This document shows positions 1 through 11,982 of a stretch of 64,000 nt of DNA, one piece after another. Source of the DNA: Chimonanthus salicifolius (Eukaryota; Streptophyta; Magnoliopsida; Laurales; Calycanthaceae); contig CM023534.1 of NCBI GenBank assembly GCA_013350335.1, positions 2,542,001 through 2,606,000 on the forward strand, read 5' to 3'. The notes under the pieces are model-generated. The model worked only from the letters and a program-made list of their open reading frames with translations. It did no database searches and was not told where the DNA came from. Made by a program: the position numbers and the translations under genes. Position 1 is the first letter of the stretch, and every line of letters begins with the position of its first letter.

Positions 1-145
1 TTACTGTTTTTACCATTACATGCATTGAGGTCAACTTCATCTGATTATTTCTCTATGATCCTATTTCGGCCCCAAAGGCCAAAGATCTTAGTCCACGATA
101 ATAGGGAACGACGTAGACCTGATCTAGCTCAACTGTGTCCAGTTT

Positions 146-599
146 TGTAATACCCCATCGTGTCTATGGAGCAAAAAAATCTCATATTGCTAGTTGCATT
201 GAAAATTCTTTGGTATATAAGTGGTAGCCTTCCTCCTTCTAACATAAGGCATTTTGGGAGCAACAGTGGGTTGGCTCGCCAAAGCAAAGCCGTGCGGGTA
301 TGTGTGTGTGGGCCCAAAGCGAACAATATTGTGCTAGCGGGACGGGTCGTTACAAATGGTATCAGAGAATGGTTCAACTCTCTGCCTAAGGGTGTGGGTT
401 TGGTTGTTGTGTGCGAAGAGCCGGGGACGGCTCTGGCTTTAAGGGGGTAAATTGTAATACCCCGTCGTGCCTATAGAGAAAAAAAGTCTCAGATTACTAG
501 TTGCATTAGAAATTCCTTGGTATATCAGTGGTAACCTTCCTCCTTCTACCATAAGACATTTTGAAACAACAGTGGGTTGGTGAGGAACAGGTCGTTACA
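146..599 (+). mobile_element. TRIM (mini LTR retrotransposon), family A
   Basis: Two direct terminal repeats begin TGTAATACCCC and end GTTACA (146-354 and 453-599). The second lacks about 60 bp of the first. Directly after the first repeat is TGGTATCAGAG (357-367), which matches the initiator-methionine tRNA primer site used by plant LTR elements. A purine-rich tract, TTTAAGGGGGTAAAT, precedes the second repeat. The flanks are AGTTT and AGTTC, a 5-bp target duplication with one mismatch. The internal part is only about 100 bp and codes for nothing, so the element is non-autonomous. The short reading frames here are LTR sequence, not genes. Confidence 0.88.
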
Positions 600-1814
600 A
601 GTTCACATATTTAGGATGGGAGTCAGCCGAAAGATCTATGGTACTTGTGAGTGGTGTTATAAATCTGGAGTTTTATTTATGATCACCACGAAGGGGATGG
701 GCGGATTTCCACTTATTAAGAAGAAAAAAAAAAAAGAATAGTATGGCTCAGCAAAGGGGAGATCAAGCCCGTTGCTGCCCATTTACGTTTTTATAAATAC
801 TTTGACCCAATTAGGAAGGACATGACAAGGAAAAGGTCTCAGGTCTTACACTGGGACAATGGTTTGGGTGTAGGCCTAGGGAGCTCAAGACAAAACGATC
901 CTTAGCATCACCATCGGGTTTTATAAGTTTCTTTCTATCTTATCAAAAATCAAAATATGTCTTCTTTCCCGTAAACTCACCTGGAGTAACTGCCTAGGTT
1001 TACCTGTAATAATATGGAAGTGACTCGTTTGACTGATAACTAAATGCAGCTACTCAGGTCATGGTCGAATACAGGCCCATTAACAAGTTTAAAACCCTAT
1101 TCTTCACTTCCCGTCCTCATTGATCTAGATAATGAAATCTTGAAAACTAGAGAAAAACATTAATTAATTTTTTAGTGGTTAACCAAATTCAACCCTCATG
1201 GTGATTCAGGATATCATATGTTTGAAACTTGAAAGGCATAAAATTGGTAAAAGTTGTGGTGGCAAATTTAGCCTGAAAGCATGAAAGGCCTGTCCTGATG
1301 CAAAAGGGGCTAGCTGTAGGTTAAGGCCAGCTCTAGTTGACCCATCCAATCTTTTTTCTTTTTCTTTTTCTTTTTCTTTTTTCTTTGAATGGTAATCCAT
1401 AATTTCCCCATAGAATGGGCTTCAAGAAATATGTAGCACATTAAAATCAATTTTCAATGAGCAAAGCACAAATTTTCAATGACCAAAACTTCACGTGATA
1501 TTCATGCGATCTTCCACACATCACTCAACCAAATTGTGTCGCTAGATATATTTCCATTTTATCTCTTTAAGTAATAAAAGACATTGTAGAAATTTATATG
1601 TTCACAAGGGAGTGTTTGTCCAAAATAAAGAGGGTTCTTAGCAATTGATTTAAAAATAAAGGGTCATTGCAGACTATTTTTTTTTTACCCTTCAACAATG
1701 AAGACTGAGTGTAGATTGCATAAGAACAAGCATCCGCCATGTCCATAATCAAAATAAAACAGCTATTTTAGTCTACAAACTCAGCTCTCTCTCTCATTAA
1801 ATCAATGAGTGTAT
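600..1814. other. Intergenic, AT-rich, no gene seen
   Basis: No conserved coding sequence is visible. The only local structure is a pyrimidine-rich tract near 1350-1385 (repeated CTTTTT). A short reading frame over that tract is low-complexity and not a credible gene. Confidence 0.5.
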
Positions 1815-2033
1815 TGTTGGGGCTACAAATGAGCTCTACATTAAAAGTATAGAGGGATATCTAAGAGCTTATAAAGGACTTGAGTCATTCTACCTCACAT
1901 ACTAATCTTTTAGGATGGATACTCAGACCTAACAAGATGGTATCAGAGTCAGGTCTCAGACTAGGCTCATATGGACTCAGGAGATCCTCTTGGCAGAAGA
2001 AATGGCTAGCCTTGTGGAGTGAGGAGGGGAATG
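1815..2033 (+). mobile_element. Truncated TRIM, family B (3' LTR missing)
   Basis: A single LTR-like segment (1815-1934) starts TGTTGGGGCTAC and ends CCTAACA. It is followed at 1937 by GGTATCAGAGTCAGG, a primer-binding site of the initiator-tRNA type. The internal part runs to a purine tract, GAGGAGGGGAATGA, near 2020. No second LTR follows, so the element is broken at that point. The LTR body shares wording (ACTAATCTTTTAGG-like) with the complete element at 35478-35808, so I assign both to one family. Confidence 0.65.
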
Positions 2034-2640
2034 ATTCTATGACGTTTCAAAGATAAGCAAATTTCTAGCCTCACCTTTGTACCACTAACTGACCATTTCA
2101 ACCGTTAGAAAGTGATTAATACCATCTGTTATGCTCAAATACAATTATCTCACCTCTTTTATTTAAATTGAATGAGAGAAAGATGCTAGTAAAAGGAGAA
2201 ATTGTTTGATGTAAAACTATAGTTGGTTTTTTTTTTAATTTAATTAATTTAAATTACTTTTAGTATTAATTTTGACGTCTTCTAAAACATAACTTGATTG
2301 TTTTGTTCAATATGACTTTTAGTAGGACTCATACTCAAATAAAATTCTTTTCAAAAACTAATAACTATCTCATTTAGTGGGCTCGATATTTGTAACAGCC
2401 AATATCCAAGTGGTCGTATTGACTTTCTACCTAACAGTCATCAAAATCGGCCTCCCTCTTAGGTGACATTGCCCACAGTTGCCCTTAAGCCCTTTGGAGC
2501 CCACAAGAGAAGGATGAAAATTGATGCGTTTGAAGGGTACTTTTAAAAAGATACTTCTCGTACATAATCAAGTTCGTTGAATGTAAAAAGTCATGATTTT
2601 TTAAGAGTTCCGAGATCAATGATCAAAATGGTATCATTTT

Positions 2641-2815
2641 ATCATTTATCCACATGTGTGTAGCTCAGTTGGTTATCTCCTGCTTTAGGAAGCGGGAGGT
2701 CATGGGTTCGAGCTTCCATGGCCTAACTTTGGTGTGCATTAGGGGTAGGACTTCACCCGTGGAGATTTTTCACTGAGTATCCTGCAGTTTTCTACACGTA
2801 AATTCAAAAAAGAAA
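2641..2815 (+). mobile_element. tRNA-derived SINE, family 1, with target duplication
   Basis: The head carries a tRNA-like A box (TGTAGCTCAGTTGGTTA) and B box (GGGTTCGAGCTTC) about 40 bp apart, the internal promoter of RNA polymerase III. The body ends in TTTTCTACACGTAAATTC followed by an A-rich tail. GTATCATTTT occurs just before the element (2631-2640) and just after the tail (2820-2829), a 10-bp target duplication typical of LINE-mobilised SINEs. It is not a functional tRNA gene because the acceptor stem does not pair and the body is unrelated. Relatives sharing the 3' end lie at 24391 and 29037. Confidence 0.85.
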
Positions 2816-3144
2816 AATTGTATCATTTTTTTTTATAAATTTTTAATTCAACAGTAAAATTAACGATAAAATTTATGGAACATAGATGGGTGTGAGAAGA
2901 TGGTATGAATTTGACCCGAAAGGGCCCCACATGGGACCCAAGGGATTCTTTTCTTAGTTGGTACGTATAACCATGTAAATGAAATTAGTTTTAATAAGAG
3001 TATGTGCAGTCTGTCTAAAGAAAAACAAAAATATTGAATGAGAAAAAAAAACTTTCACTCATTCAGTTAGTTGTGTCATGAGTCCACCCATAAATATATG
3101 ATTTGAGGAAGATTGAGCAAACTTGTATATAATAAAGACTTACA

Positions 3145-3260
3145 ACTTGAGTAGCTCAATTGGTTACTTCCTGCCTCAGAAAGCGAGAGCGATATTAACG
3201 GGAGAGGTCGTGTGTAGGTTGTGGGGCATCTTCTCTGGAGGCTTTAGGAGAGCTAAGCGT
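3145..3260 (+). mobile_element. SINE fragment, tRNA-like head only
   Basis: GAGTAGCTCAATTGGTTACTTCCTGCCTCAG-like sequence repeats the A-box region of the 2641 SINE. The B box is degraded and the TTTTCTACACGTAAATT 3' end is absent. It is probably a decayed or truncated copy. Confidence 0.5.
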
Positions 3261-3993
3261 AAGTAAGTGCACCCTGTATATGAAGATGCGTGAAATGGAT
3301 CATATTTTTGTCATTTCACTAAATATATAGATATCATCTGATTAAATATTTAATGAAATTAACATGCACGTCTTTTGTAGTTTTTAATAATTTTTGTATT
3401 TTATTTAAATGGAAATGCTTTTGAGTCTTTGACTAATTGAACCCATTTGACATGGCAAAAGAGCGGCTTGTTAATTTCTTAATCAATGTCTCTATCATAT
3501 TTTATGAAAAGCTATGCTGCTCACTAGTTCTTAACATGTCTCTATCATATTTTATGTTTTGAGGGATAATCCAAGCTGAATATTCTCCAAATTGAATCTT
3601 CTATTATTATAAAAGGTAAGAATGTTAAATAATATTTAAGAAAATTATTGATCAATATCACTTTTTAGCTCTAAATGGTGACCTAGAGATGGAAATTCGA
3701 TCCAAAAACCTGGCCTAATAAATAGGTAGGCTTGAGAATACATTTTTAGATCAATTTATAATTGGGCTAGGCTTTGATAAAAATAAGGGTTGATTTTTAT
3801 TTGGGTCAGGCTTGGGCTCATACATGTGATAACCTGAAAGCCCGTGTCTAGCCTGATTGCAATATTGCATAGACCTATTAATTGGGCTCGACCTTTTTAC
3901 TTGATAATTGGGTTGAGCCCGGCCAAAGCCCGACCTGTTGGCATCCTCATTTATGTGACGAAACATGTGACAGAACCAGAAAGAGGAGAAAGG

Positions 3994-4001
3994 GCTACAG
4001 C
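3994..4001. repeat. 8-bp target-site duplication, left (GCTACAGC)
   Basis: GCTACAGC here is repeated exactly at 6042-6049 on the other side of the hAT element. The empty paralogous site near 7180 reads GGTTACGGCAATG, with a single diverged copy of this sequence. Confidence 0.88.
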
Positions 4002-5903
4002 CAGGGGTCAAAATATCGGCCGATACTGTGCGTATCGGCCGATATAATTCGGTTTTTCAACCACCGAATTATATCGGCCGATACGTATAGTATCGGCCGT
4101 ACAAAAAAAAATTCGGCCGATATGTCCGAATTTTTGACCGAATTATCGGTCATCATATCGGCCGAATTTTAAAAATTCGGTTTTTTGTTTTTTTTTTTAA
4201 AAAAAAAACTTTTTTTTTCATAATAAATATCGGCCGAGATGACCGATATATCGGTCCAAATCTCGGCCGAATCTGGGCCGAATCGGCCGTTTTTTTCCCC
4301 CTGAAAACAGTAAATCTCGGGCCTGGGCCCAACTCAAGTTCGGCGATATTTTGCCGATATATCGGACGATATCTCATGTCCGATATATCGGGCGAGATCT
4401 CGGACGAGATCTCACCTGTCAACCAATTTCTCCCCATCACATCTCTGTGTACAGCGGACTGCAGGATTCGGCTGGTCCGGCATGCCTGAATATTTTATTA
4501 TTTTTTTTAAATCCAAAAAATCGAACCGGTCCAATTTTTTACTATAAATACCATTCACCTACATCTAAAATTTCACACCTTATTTTTAAAGAGAAAATCA
4601 GATTTTACTATTTATCTTTCAAAAAAATTACACTCTTCATTACTTGATTTAAGTAAGTTCTAAACGACCCGGATTTGTTTGAAACCGAACGATCCAGACC
4701 GTTCAAAGGTTTCTTCATTTACAGATCTACTGATCTTGTAAGTTTTGTAATTTATTTCGATTTATCTGTATTTTATTTTAATTTTTTTAGACAAAAATAA
4801 CATAAAAGAAGTTAAAAAATGCTTGAAGTTAAATAAGATATGTAGTAATAAAAGCTTTATATAGGTATTATAATTTTTTTTCCATCTTAATGTATCTGTA
4901 GTTAGTTTTTGTGTACTTTGTTAGTTACTATTTTTTTTCATTTATTTATTCATTTTTGTTAACTATTTCAACATAAAATAGCATAAATGAAAAAAAAAGT
5001 TAGAAAATGATAATACCTATAAAATAATAGATGAACATTTTTCATTTGCTCTTAGTTACTGTTACTAACATGTTAAAATTTACAGCAACATTTTTTACAT
5101 TCACTTACTCCTTATTTTAATTATTTCATTATTATCTATGGACTATGATATATAAATGTTAGTAAATGGTAAAACCTATAAAATAATACATGAAATTTTT
5201 TTATTTGTTGTTATTTAATGTATACTAACTTCTTTTACAGGGATGAAATTTTTTTCCTTTTATTTTATTTCTTTTTGTAATTATTTCATTATTATCTATG
5301 GACTATGACATATAAATGTTAGAAAATGGTAAAACCTATAAAATAATACATGAAATTTTTTTATTTGTTGTTATTTAATGTATACTAACTTCTTTTACAG
5401 GGATGAAATTTTTTCCTTTTATTTTCTTTATTTTTGTAATTATTTCATTATTATCTATGATCTATGATATATAAATGTTAGAAAATGGTAAAACCTATAA
5501 AATAATACATGAAATTTTTTTATTTGCTGTTATATAATGTATACTAACTTCTTTTACAAGGATGCAATTTTTTCCTTTTATTTTATTTCTTTTTGTAATT
5601 ATTTCATTATTATCTATGGACTATGATATATAAATGTTAGAAAATGGTAAAACCTATAAAATAATACATGAACTTTTTTTATTTGATGTTATTTAATGTA
5701 TAATAACTTCTTTTAAAGGGATGCAATTTTTTCCTTTTATTTTATTTCTTTTTGTAATTTTCACCATTTTATTACTATTTATATAATTTCCCACTATCGT
5801 AACTTCAAAAATATATTAGAAGATGTAAATGTCCGATATTTTATGAAAAAATTACATATTCAATAAGCTCATAATTTTCTGCATTTGCTGTAATTTTTTT
5901 GGA

Positions 5904-5935
<32 letters not shown>

Positions 5936-6041
5936 CGGGGAGGAGAGAGAAAAAGTTCGGCCGATATATCGGCCGAACCGATATATCGGCCGATATGAAA
6001 AATCGGCCGGGATAACGGCCCGGCCGATTTTTTTACCCCTG
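4002..6041. mobile_element. hAT-type non-autonomous DNA transposon, ATCGGCCGAT family, copy 1
   Basis: The ends are inverted: CAGGGGTCAAAATATCGGCC on the left, and the right end reads CAGGGGTAAAAAAATCGGCC on the opposite strand. An exact 8-bp duplication (GCTACAGC) flanks it, the hallmark of the hAT superfamily. Both subterminal regions are packed with the palindrome ATCGGCCGAT and relatives. The interior has a TATA-like CTATAAATA at 4541-4549 and a ~160-bp tandem array at 5110-5760, but no transposase reading frame. I infer a deletion derivative that kept a promoter and lost its coding part. Confidence 0.9.
5110..5760. repeat. Tandem repeat, ~160-bp unit, nearly 4 copies
   Basis: Successive units start at the landmark TCTATGG-ACTATGATATATAA near 5141, 5301, 5459 and 5619, a spacing of 158-160 bp. 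Each contains AAACCTATAAAATAATACAT and CTAACTTCTTTTA. Units differ by scattered substitutions. The array lies entirely inside the hAT element. Confidence 0.9.
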
Positions 6042-6360
6042 GCTACAGCAATGAAAAGGTGGGCGCTAGTTAAAAAGCGGTCAAAGTTGATGAAAAAGAA
6101 GCTCGAGAGTCGAGATTCCGACTCAAATACCATGCACATGAGTGGTTCATGTTGCATGTAACTCACCCCGTCACTTTTCGCGTTAAAAGTAAAGAGGACG
6201 GGCCACTCCTAGGGGTGAAATTCGGGTCAGGTCACCGCATGATTCATCTGGGTCGAGACAAATGAGTTAAGTTGGATTGTCACATTAAATTTGAATCAAG
6301 TCAAGTCGAAGAATTTTCAATTAAAATAATATTTAAATAAGTCAAAATATCAAATAAATA

Positions 6361-7009
6361 TTGCTAGTGTTACGCGTGGAAATAAAAAAAATCGAACAGA
6401 AATAAAAACACAGCACAATACAATATTTTAACGGAGTTCGATTCACCTGCCCTATGTCCATGAAGCGACAGAATATTCACTGTAAAAGAGAAAGAAATAA
6501 ATGTACAATATTAATGACTCTCTTGAGTCATGAGCCCAAATCCCTTATACACCCATGTATACAACACACTGACGTCACTTCTCAATTGATATTTGTATCT
6601 CTCTCTTATCCAAAATAGTGAACTCAACTTCTGTATTGCTCCCTCTACGCTTCCTGCGTCCTATGAGTAACTTCTGATATGCTTTTCAAACACGAGCGTC
6701 TTCGATGATGATGCTGCTGTCCTCACACCCTTTAGATATCCAAGTCTGATTGGGACACCTCACCGTGTCCTATTCTCTTGTTGAAACAGTCTTATAGAAA
6801 GGGAAATTCCTCTAATCGGTGCTCATCTTTAAAACAGTAATTACCTTGTTCCAGTTTGACTGTAATTGCTATTCTTGTAAAAATAGCAATTTCCATTTAC
6901 ATTATCAACAATGGGTAATTCCATTTTAAGTTCCCACACCAACACACCTTGGATTTAAGAAAAACTCTTGGTCTTAGATATTGTGGAATCAAGCCACCTG
7001 TTCAACATG
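6361..7009. other. Intergenic spacer, possible old Copia LTR remnant
   Basis: The spacer contains ATATTTTAACGGAGTTCGAT followed by a 'CCTGCCCTATGTCC' stretch. This wording is reminiscent of antisense plant Copia LTRs, but I see no paired LTR, primer site or coding sequence. The Copia link is a weak inference. Confidence 0.3.
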
Positions 7010-7505
7010 TGCTAACCTGAAACTCCGTGTCTAGCCTGATTGCAATATTGCATAGACCTATTAATTGGGCTCGACCTTTTTACTTGATAATTGGGTTGAG
7101 CCCGGCCAAAGCCCGACCTGTTGGCATCCTCATTTATGTGACGAAACATGTGACAGAACCAGAAAGAGGAAAAAGGGTTACGGCAATGAGAAGGTGGGCG
7201 CCACTTAAAAAGCAGCCAAAGTTGACGAAAATGGAGACTCGAGAGTCGAGATTCCGACTCAAATATCGTGCACATGTGTGGTTCATGTTGCACATGAGTC
7301 ACCCCATCACTTTTCGCGTTAAAAGTAAAGAGGATGGGCCACTCCTAAGAGTGAAATTCTGCTCAGGTCACCGTATGATTCGTCTGAGTCGAGACATATG
7401 AGTCGAGTTGAGTTGAAAAGATAAAAATCTACGTTAAATTCGAATTAAATTGAGTCAAAAATTTTCAATCAAAATAATATTTAAATAAGTCAAAATATCA
7501 TATAA
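7010..7505. repeat. Repeat copy 2, empty site for the hAT insertion
   Basis: This is close to 3829-4001 plus 6042-6360 with no element between. At the position of the insertion it reads GGGTTACGGCAATGAG, a single diverged copy of the target sequence. It documents the pre-insertion structure of copy 1. Confidence 0.88.
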
Positions 7506-8924
7506 ATACATCTTTAAAAAGATTCATATGTCCTAGTAAATGACAAACCCTTTTCGCATGCAATTACACCTTACATCTTAGTGCACTCACATCAGGTCAG
7601 AAATCTCCATGACTGTGTTCAAAGTAGACATGGCAATGAGTAGAGTCAGGCTGGATCTTATTCGGATTAAGATAAAAACCTCTTAATCTAGTACTTATTT
7701 ATTAAGTGTGTTAATTGGTTCAAATATGAGCTAGAAAATTTTAAATTTATATCTATTTAAAATATTCGAAGTCAAATTAGATAATTGAATCGAATCAAAT
7801 TTTACTAATGTCTAATTTTGAATAATTACATTTATTTTGAAAGTCATCATGCTTTTTACTTTCATCTACCACTGTCAGATCAAACATATAAATTTCATTT
7901 AGAATGTCAACATTGTAGAGCTCTTAGGTTATCTTGATTTTAGAGATAGATTTCCTAATAAAGTTCTCAAGTAACTGAGTTTGTCTCAATTTTCAACATA
8001 TTTGCTTCAATTTAGAGTATGACAAATGTCAAGATTGAGATCTTAGATTTTCAAAGAATAGAATGTCTAATGTATTGGGTAATTATGGTCAGAAAAGGAT
8101 ATGAATGTCACTGCCTAACTCTTTTTATGTGGGCGCGTGTAATGGTCGAGCACTTCTAGTAATTTCTGAATTATTAAATTTAAAATGAATATATATATAT
8201 ATATATATATATATTAATTATATTTAAGATATTTGAATGATATGAAATTGAATTCGTGAATTTAACTTTATTTTAATCATGATATATTTTTCATTTAGGT
8301 AGCGACGAATTGGAGATGTTTTGGGCATTTTAATTTATGGGTTGTTCTTAAATGACTAAAATTAAGTTTTCCAATTGATGTTTAGCCACCCTAAGTATGA
8401 TTAGCACTTCTCTTTGTATTAAAATTATTATTAAATGATGGTGAATTTTGTTTGTAGCTTTGGTAGCTTTGAGGCTAATTTTAAAGTAGAATTTCTCACA
8501 AACTTTTATTAGGTTTTTATTTTTATAATTTTTCATGTTATCTAGTTGGCTTTGATGTTCTTAAGAGAGGTGGAAACTCAATATTTTAAGTTATAGCATC
8601 GAGAGATACCATAGACTATATCAATTTTATAAAGGACAAATTTATTATTTAATATAGGATAATTTTAAGTACTATTGTTTTTTCCGTTTTACCCTTTCAA
8701 CCGACACAAAAAGTAAAAGGGAAAAATGAGAATTTAAAAAAAAATATATATATTGAATTCCCGTGTGAGAATATTTACCCAAAACTTATTTATTTTTCAT
8801 TTTTTAGATACTGATATGTGTAACAAAAAATAAATTAAAATTCTAGTGTTAGTTTTTTGTTAAACTATTATCATCATGGAAGCACAATTCCATTTATCTG
8901 AAATTGATTTTTCAAATTATACTT
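7506..8924. other. Intergenic, AT-rich
   Basis: There is no credible gene. It contains an (AT)n microsatellite at about 8192-8213 and an A/T-rich reading frame at 8348-8536 with no domain character. Confidence 0.5.
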
Positions 8925-8932
8925 CTCTATTC

Positions 8933-9339
8933 CTAAGGTACAAATATCGGCCGATACATATCGTGTCGGCCGATATATATCGATTTTTCAAGACCGAGTA
9001 ATATCAGCCAATACGATAAGTATCGGCCGTACATACCGAATATCGGCCACAATATAGGCCGATATTCATAAATATCGGTATTTAATTATTTTTTTTAATT
9101 ATTTTTTTAAAAAACACCGATACGGTTTTTTGAGGTTTTACACGGTTTTTCATGGTTTTCAACGGTTCAGAGTTCACGGGTTTCAGGGGTTCTCACGGTT
9201 TTTTGAGGTTTTTCACGGTTCCGATATCGGAAGAGAGAGAAAATGCCGATATCAAGATGAGAAATAAAAATATCGGCCGATATTACGGCCGATATGCATT
9301 TCGACCGATATATCGGTTAAACCGATATTTTGACCCCGG
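8933..9339. mobile_element. hAT-type MITE, ATCGGCCGAT family, copy 2
   Basis: The left end (CTAAGGTACAAATATCGGCC) and the inverted right end (CCGGGGTCAAAATATCGG) are diverged forms of the copy-1 termini. CTCTATTC flanks both sides exactly (8925-8932 and 9340-9347), an 8-bp target duplication. The element is about 407 bp with ATCGGCCGAT palindromes at both ends and a middle with repeated CACGGTTTTT-like words. There is no coding sequence. Confidence 0.88.
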
Positions 9340-9570
9340 CTCTATTCAACCATATTATGAATAATACAAACAATCAGTCAACCATTTACCTGTCATTTTT
9401 TTATCTCTTCCTTCTATATTTTTATACTCCACCCCACTTCCTTTTACCGTAAAATTAGAAGTAAAATTGAATAAACTTAAATTATTTAGTATTTACCTTC
9501 GTTTACAAAGATTAACAAAACAGCACGACACAGTTAGCATGTGTTAATTAGTAAAAGTAGGCATTCTTAC

Positions 9571-9699
9571 GAGTTAAATTTGAAATTTGCACATGTGGGC
9601 TTGACTTCTAATCCTAGTACCCATTTTATCAAACGAGTTGAATTTGAAATTTGCACATGTGGGCTTGACTTCTTATCCTAGTACACCATTTTATCAAAC
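9571..9699. repeat. 64-bp tandem duplication
   Basis: Two adjacent copies start at 9571 and 9635. Both contain AATTTGAAATTTGCACATGT and TTTTATCAAAC and differ at only a few bases, including one extra A in the second. Confidence 0.9.
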
Positions 9700-11789
9700 G
9701 TGCGCCTCATAAATTTGTCCCATGTACATTTAGTCTCGAATTGTAATCATGGCAAAACACAAAAACTAAATCACCATTAATGTGAAAAGGTTACATATGT
9801 ACCTCAACTTTGAAAGTATATCCATGTCTAAGTACCTCTTTCTATACTTAGTCTATATCATTATACGAGAGAATCTTACATACTAAATTTTTATTAAAGC
9901 TATTTGAAATGTCAACTATTGAAGAGATATTTAATCCTACACAAGCTAAACGCCTTTAGTACTTTAGTATCAATAGAGTAGACAAACTCTACTCTACTGA
10001 AGTCGTAAACCTTTAGCACTGAACTAAAGCGACCCGTTTGATAGTGACTTGTTTTGAGACAACAACTTGTACTTTTAAGATGACCCTTTGTATTTCAATA
10101 GCAGTTAAATAAACAAGTCCGTTGATCCAACATTTACTGCTAAGATTACTGGGTCCCTAATCCCATTCGCTACCCAAGCTATCATCCCTCAATGTCAATG
10201 TTGATGCTCATTGTTGGTGCTCTTTCCATCTACGTGCATTTCACAACACCATCATAAACTCCCTCAATCCTTGCCATACTCCAGCTTGGTAGTTTCCACT
10301 GTTTAACAGTGGCATGAAAAGTTGTTTGTTTACGTTTTATGTCCAATCATTTCATTAATTCTTGCATTCTCTATGTTATCACGGTTGCTAAAATAGAGCT
10401 AATGATGTTTATTCCACACATCATTGCTTCTTCTCCATAATCTCCACCCGGCATTGCTCTATCAAGCTTTTGTCCAATGCAGAAAATCTCACTACTGCTC
10501 CTTATGCGCAAATAACACCATTAGCAGCATATGATCATTAGTCAATAGTTTTACTTATAAATGTTGTATCTAAGTTAGATCTAATTTTTTTTAAAAAAAA
10601 ACCAATATTTTTAATAGTTTGAATTTATCACTAAATGGGTCTCATTAGGAGTTGTACACTCAATCGAAGATTCCACATAGTTTATTGCTGTCTTTGGAAA
10701 TTCATATTTGTAAAGCCCGTCAAGCAAAACTAACATAGAAACATGTGAACTCAACAGTGACAATAACGATCTTAATACTATTATGATAATTTTCTCAAAT
10801 GACTTACTATAGGCATTTTGCGGGGTACATAAACCATATTATTTGAAATATATTTATCGAATATATTTAATTATAACTTTTCATGTTTAAGTATAAAATT
10901 ATAGTATAAATGGCTAAATCTAAACACCACTTAGATTAGTGAGACACAGATGTATTATTAAATGGATTTTGGGTCTTAAATAATTGAATGCATTTGATAT
11001 ATGAGATTATATGAATATGAAGTATATAATATTTTATTATTAATTAATAATTCAATCTATCTAATCATAATTTTTAAATTTGATGATTATAAATTATTGA
11101 TTTTTAAAAAATTATAATAAATGAAAAGAATAATCAAATATAATGAAACTTCATATATAATTTATTTTATAATTTTCTTTACATCATGTTCAACTAGGCT
11201 TCAACATCTATTTAATAACATTAAAAAAAAAAAATCTCTAAAGTTTTTAAAAAAATAAGATGGGTGCTCAAACTGCTACATCCAGTCCATTCTCGCTGAA
11301 TCTTACTGCTTGAAGACAGAGAGAGATACAGAAGGCCGGTCGGGTCGGGTACACAGAAGTCAACCCGAACACCAATCACAGTACACAAAACATTGAACAG
11401 CAGCATTCTTTGGTAGCGGTCAACGTCGGCGACTGCTCTAAATACTAATCCCAGCCGTTGAACAAAAACCAAAAGTCAAAGTCAAAATCCCCCTTAGCAG
11501 CGTTATCCTTTCGTATTCGTTATATTATAATATTGCATACCTCATGGTAGCGACAACCTTTGAGTCTAAATTAATTAAAATTAAAGTTGCTCTTTAAATA
11601 AATTTTAAGTTTGACATAATTACGTGTGTTGATAGTATATAAATTTAATAAAATTCTATCACTAATTAATCATTACAAAATGATTTAATCTTCAAATGTG
11701 ATTAACTATAATTATTAATTTATAAAAATTAAAAATAAAATATTAAAAAGGTAAAATTTAACATGTTTATTTAAAAGCCAAAGTCAATA
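9700..11789. other. Intergenic, AT-rich
   Basis: No gene is recognised. A GC-richer island at about 11260-11500 holds an 83-residue reading frame without domain features and a pair of GTCAAAGTCAAA words (W-box-like cores). It could be a gene or promoter remnant, but the evidence is thin. Confidence 0.4.
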
Positions 11790-11982
11790 CTCTCTCTGTG
11801 CCAATTTAGTTGTCTTATATGCATTTTGGGATTGTCCCAAAATAATTGTTTGATATACCATTTTGATTCTCTCTCTATCTATCTACTTTGACTATCTATC
11901 TCTTCTTTATTAGAAGAGTTACACGATGTTGGAGAGAAATTCACATTTTTAAAATGGGACAACTAAAATGGTACAGAGTGAA
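11790..11982. mobile_element. Stowaway-like MITE (Tc1/mariner)
   Basis: The left end CTCTCTCTGTGCCAATTTAG and the inverted right end (CACTCTGTACCATTTTAGTTG on the opposite strand) match the Stowaway pattern CTCCCTCCGT..., and TA dinucleotides lie at both edges. The element is about 190 bp, is internally palindromic at its ends (TTTAGTTGTC / GACAACTAAA) and has no coding capacity. A 61-residue reading frame starting inside it is incidental. Confidence 0.75.

Larger units (their letters stand above)
3829..6360. repeat. Repeat copy 1, interrupted by hAT element
   Basis: Sequence at 3829-4001 continues at 6042-6360 after removal of the hAT element. It is closely repeated, uninterrupted, at 7010-7505. 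Shared landmarks are GCATAGACCTATTAATTGGG, AACATGTGACAGAACCAG and CACTTTTCGCGTTAAAAGTA. The reading frames across it recur in both copies but have no recognisable domain, so I treat them as repeat sequence. Confidence 0.85.

Noticed and set aside
129..450. Overlapping reading frames on both strands
   Set aside because: They lie wholly inside a TRIM element and recur as LTR sequence at 62472; no domain.
2650..2730. Possible tRNA gene
   Set aside because: A and B boxes are present, but there is no acceptor-stem pairing and no plausible cloverleaf. The sequence continues into a SINE body with A tail and target duplication.
11221..11472. 83-residue reading frame, minus strand
   Set aside because: No domain, low-complexity C-terminus (phenylalanine/leucine run from A/T-rich DNA), and no splice or promoter context.
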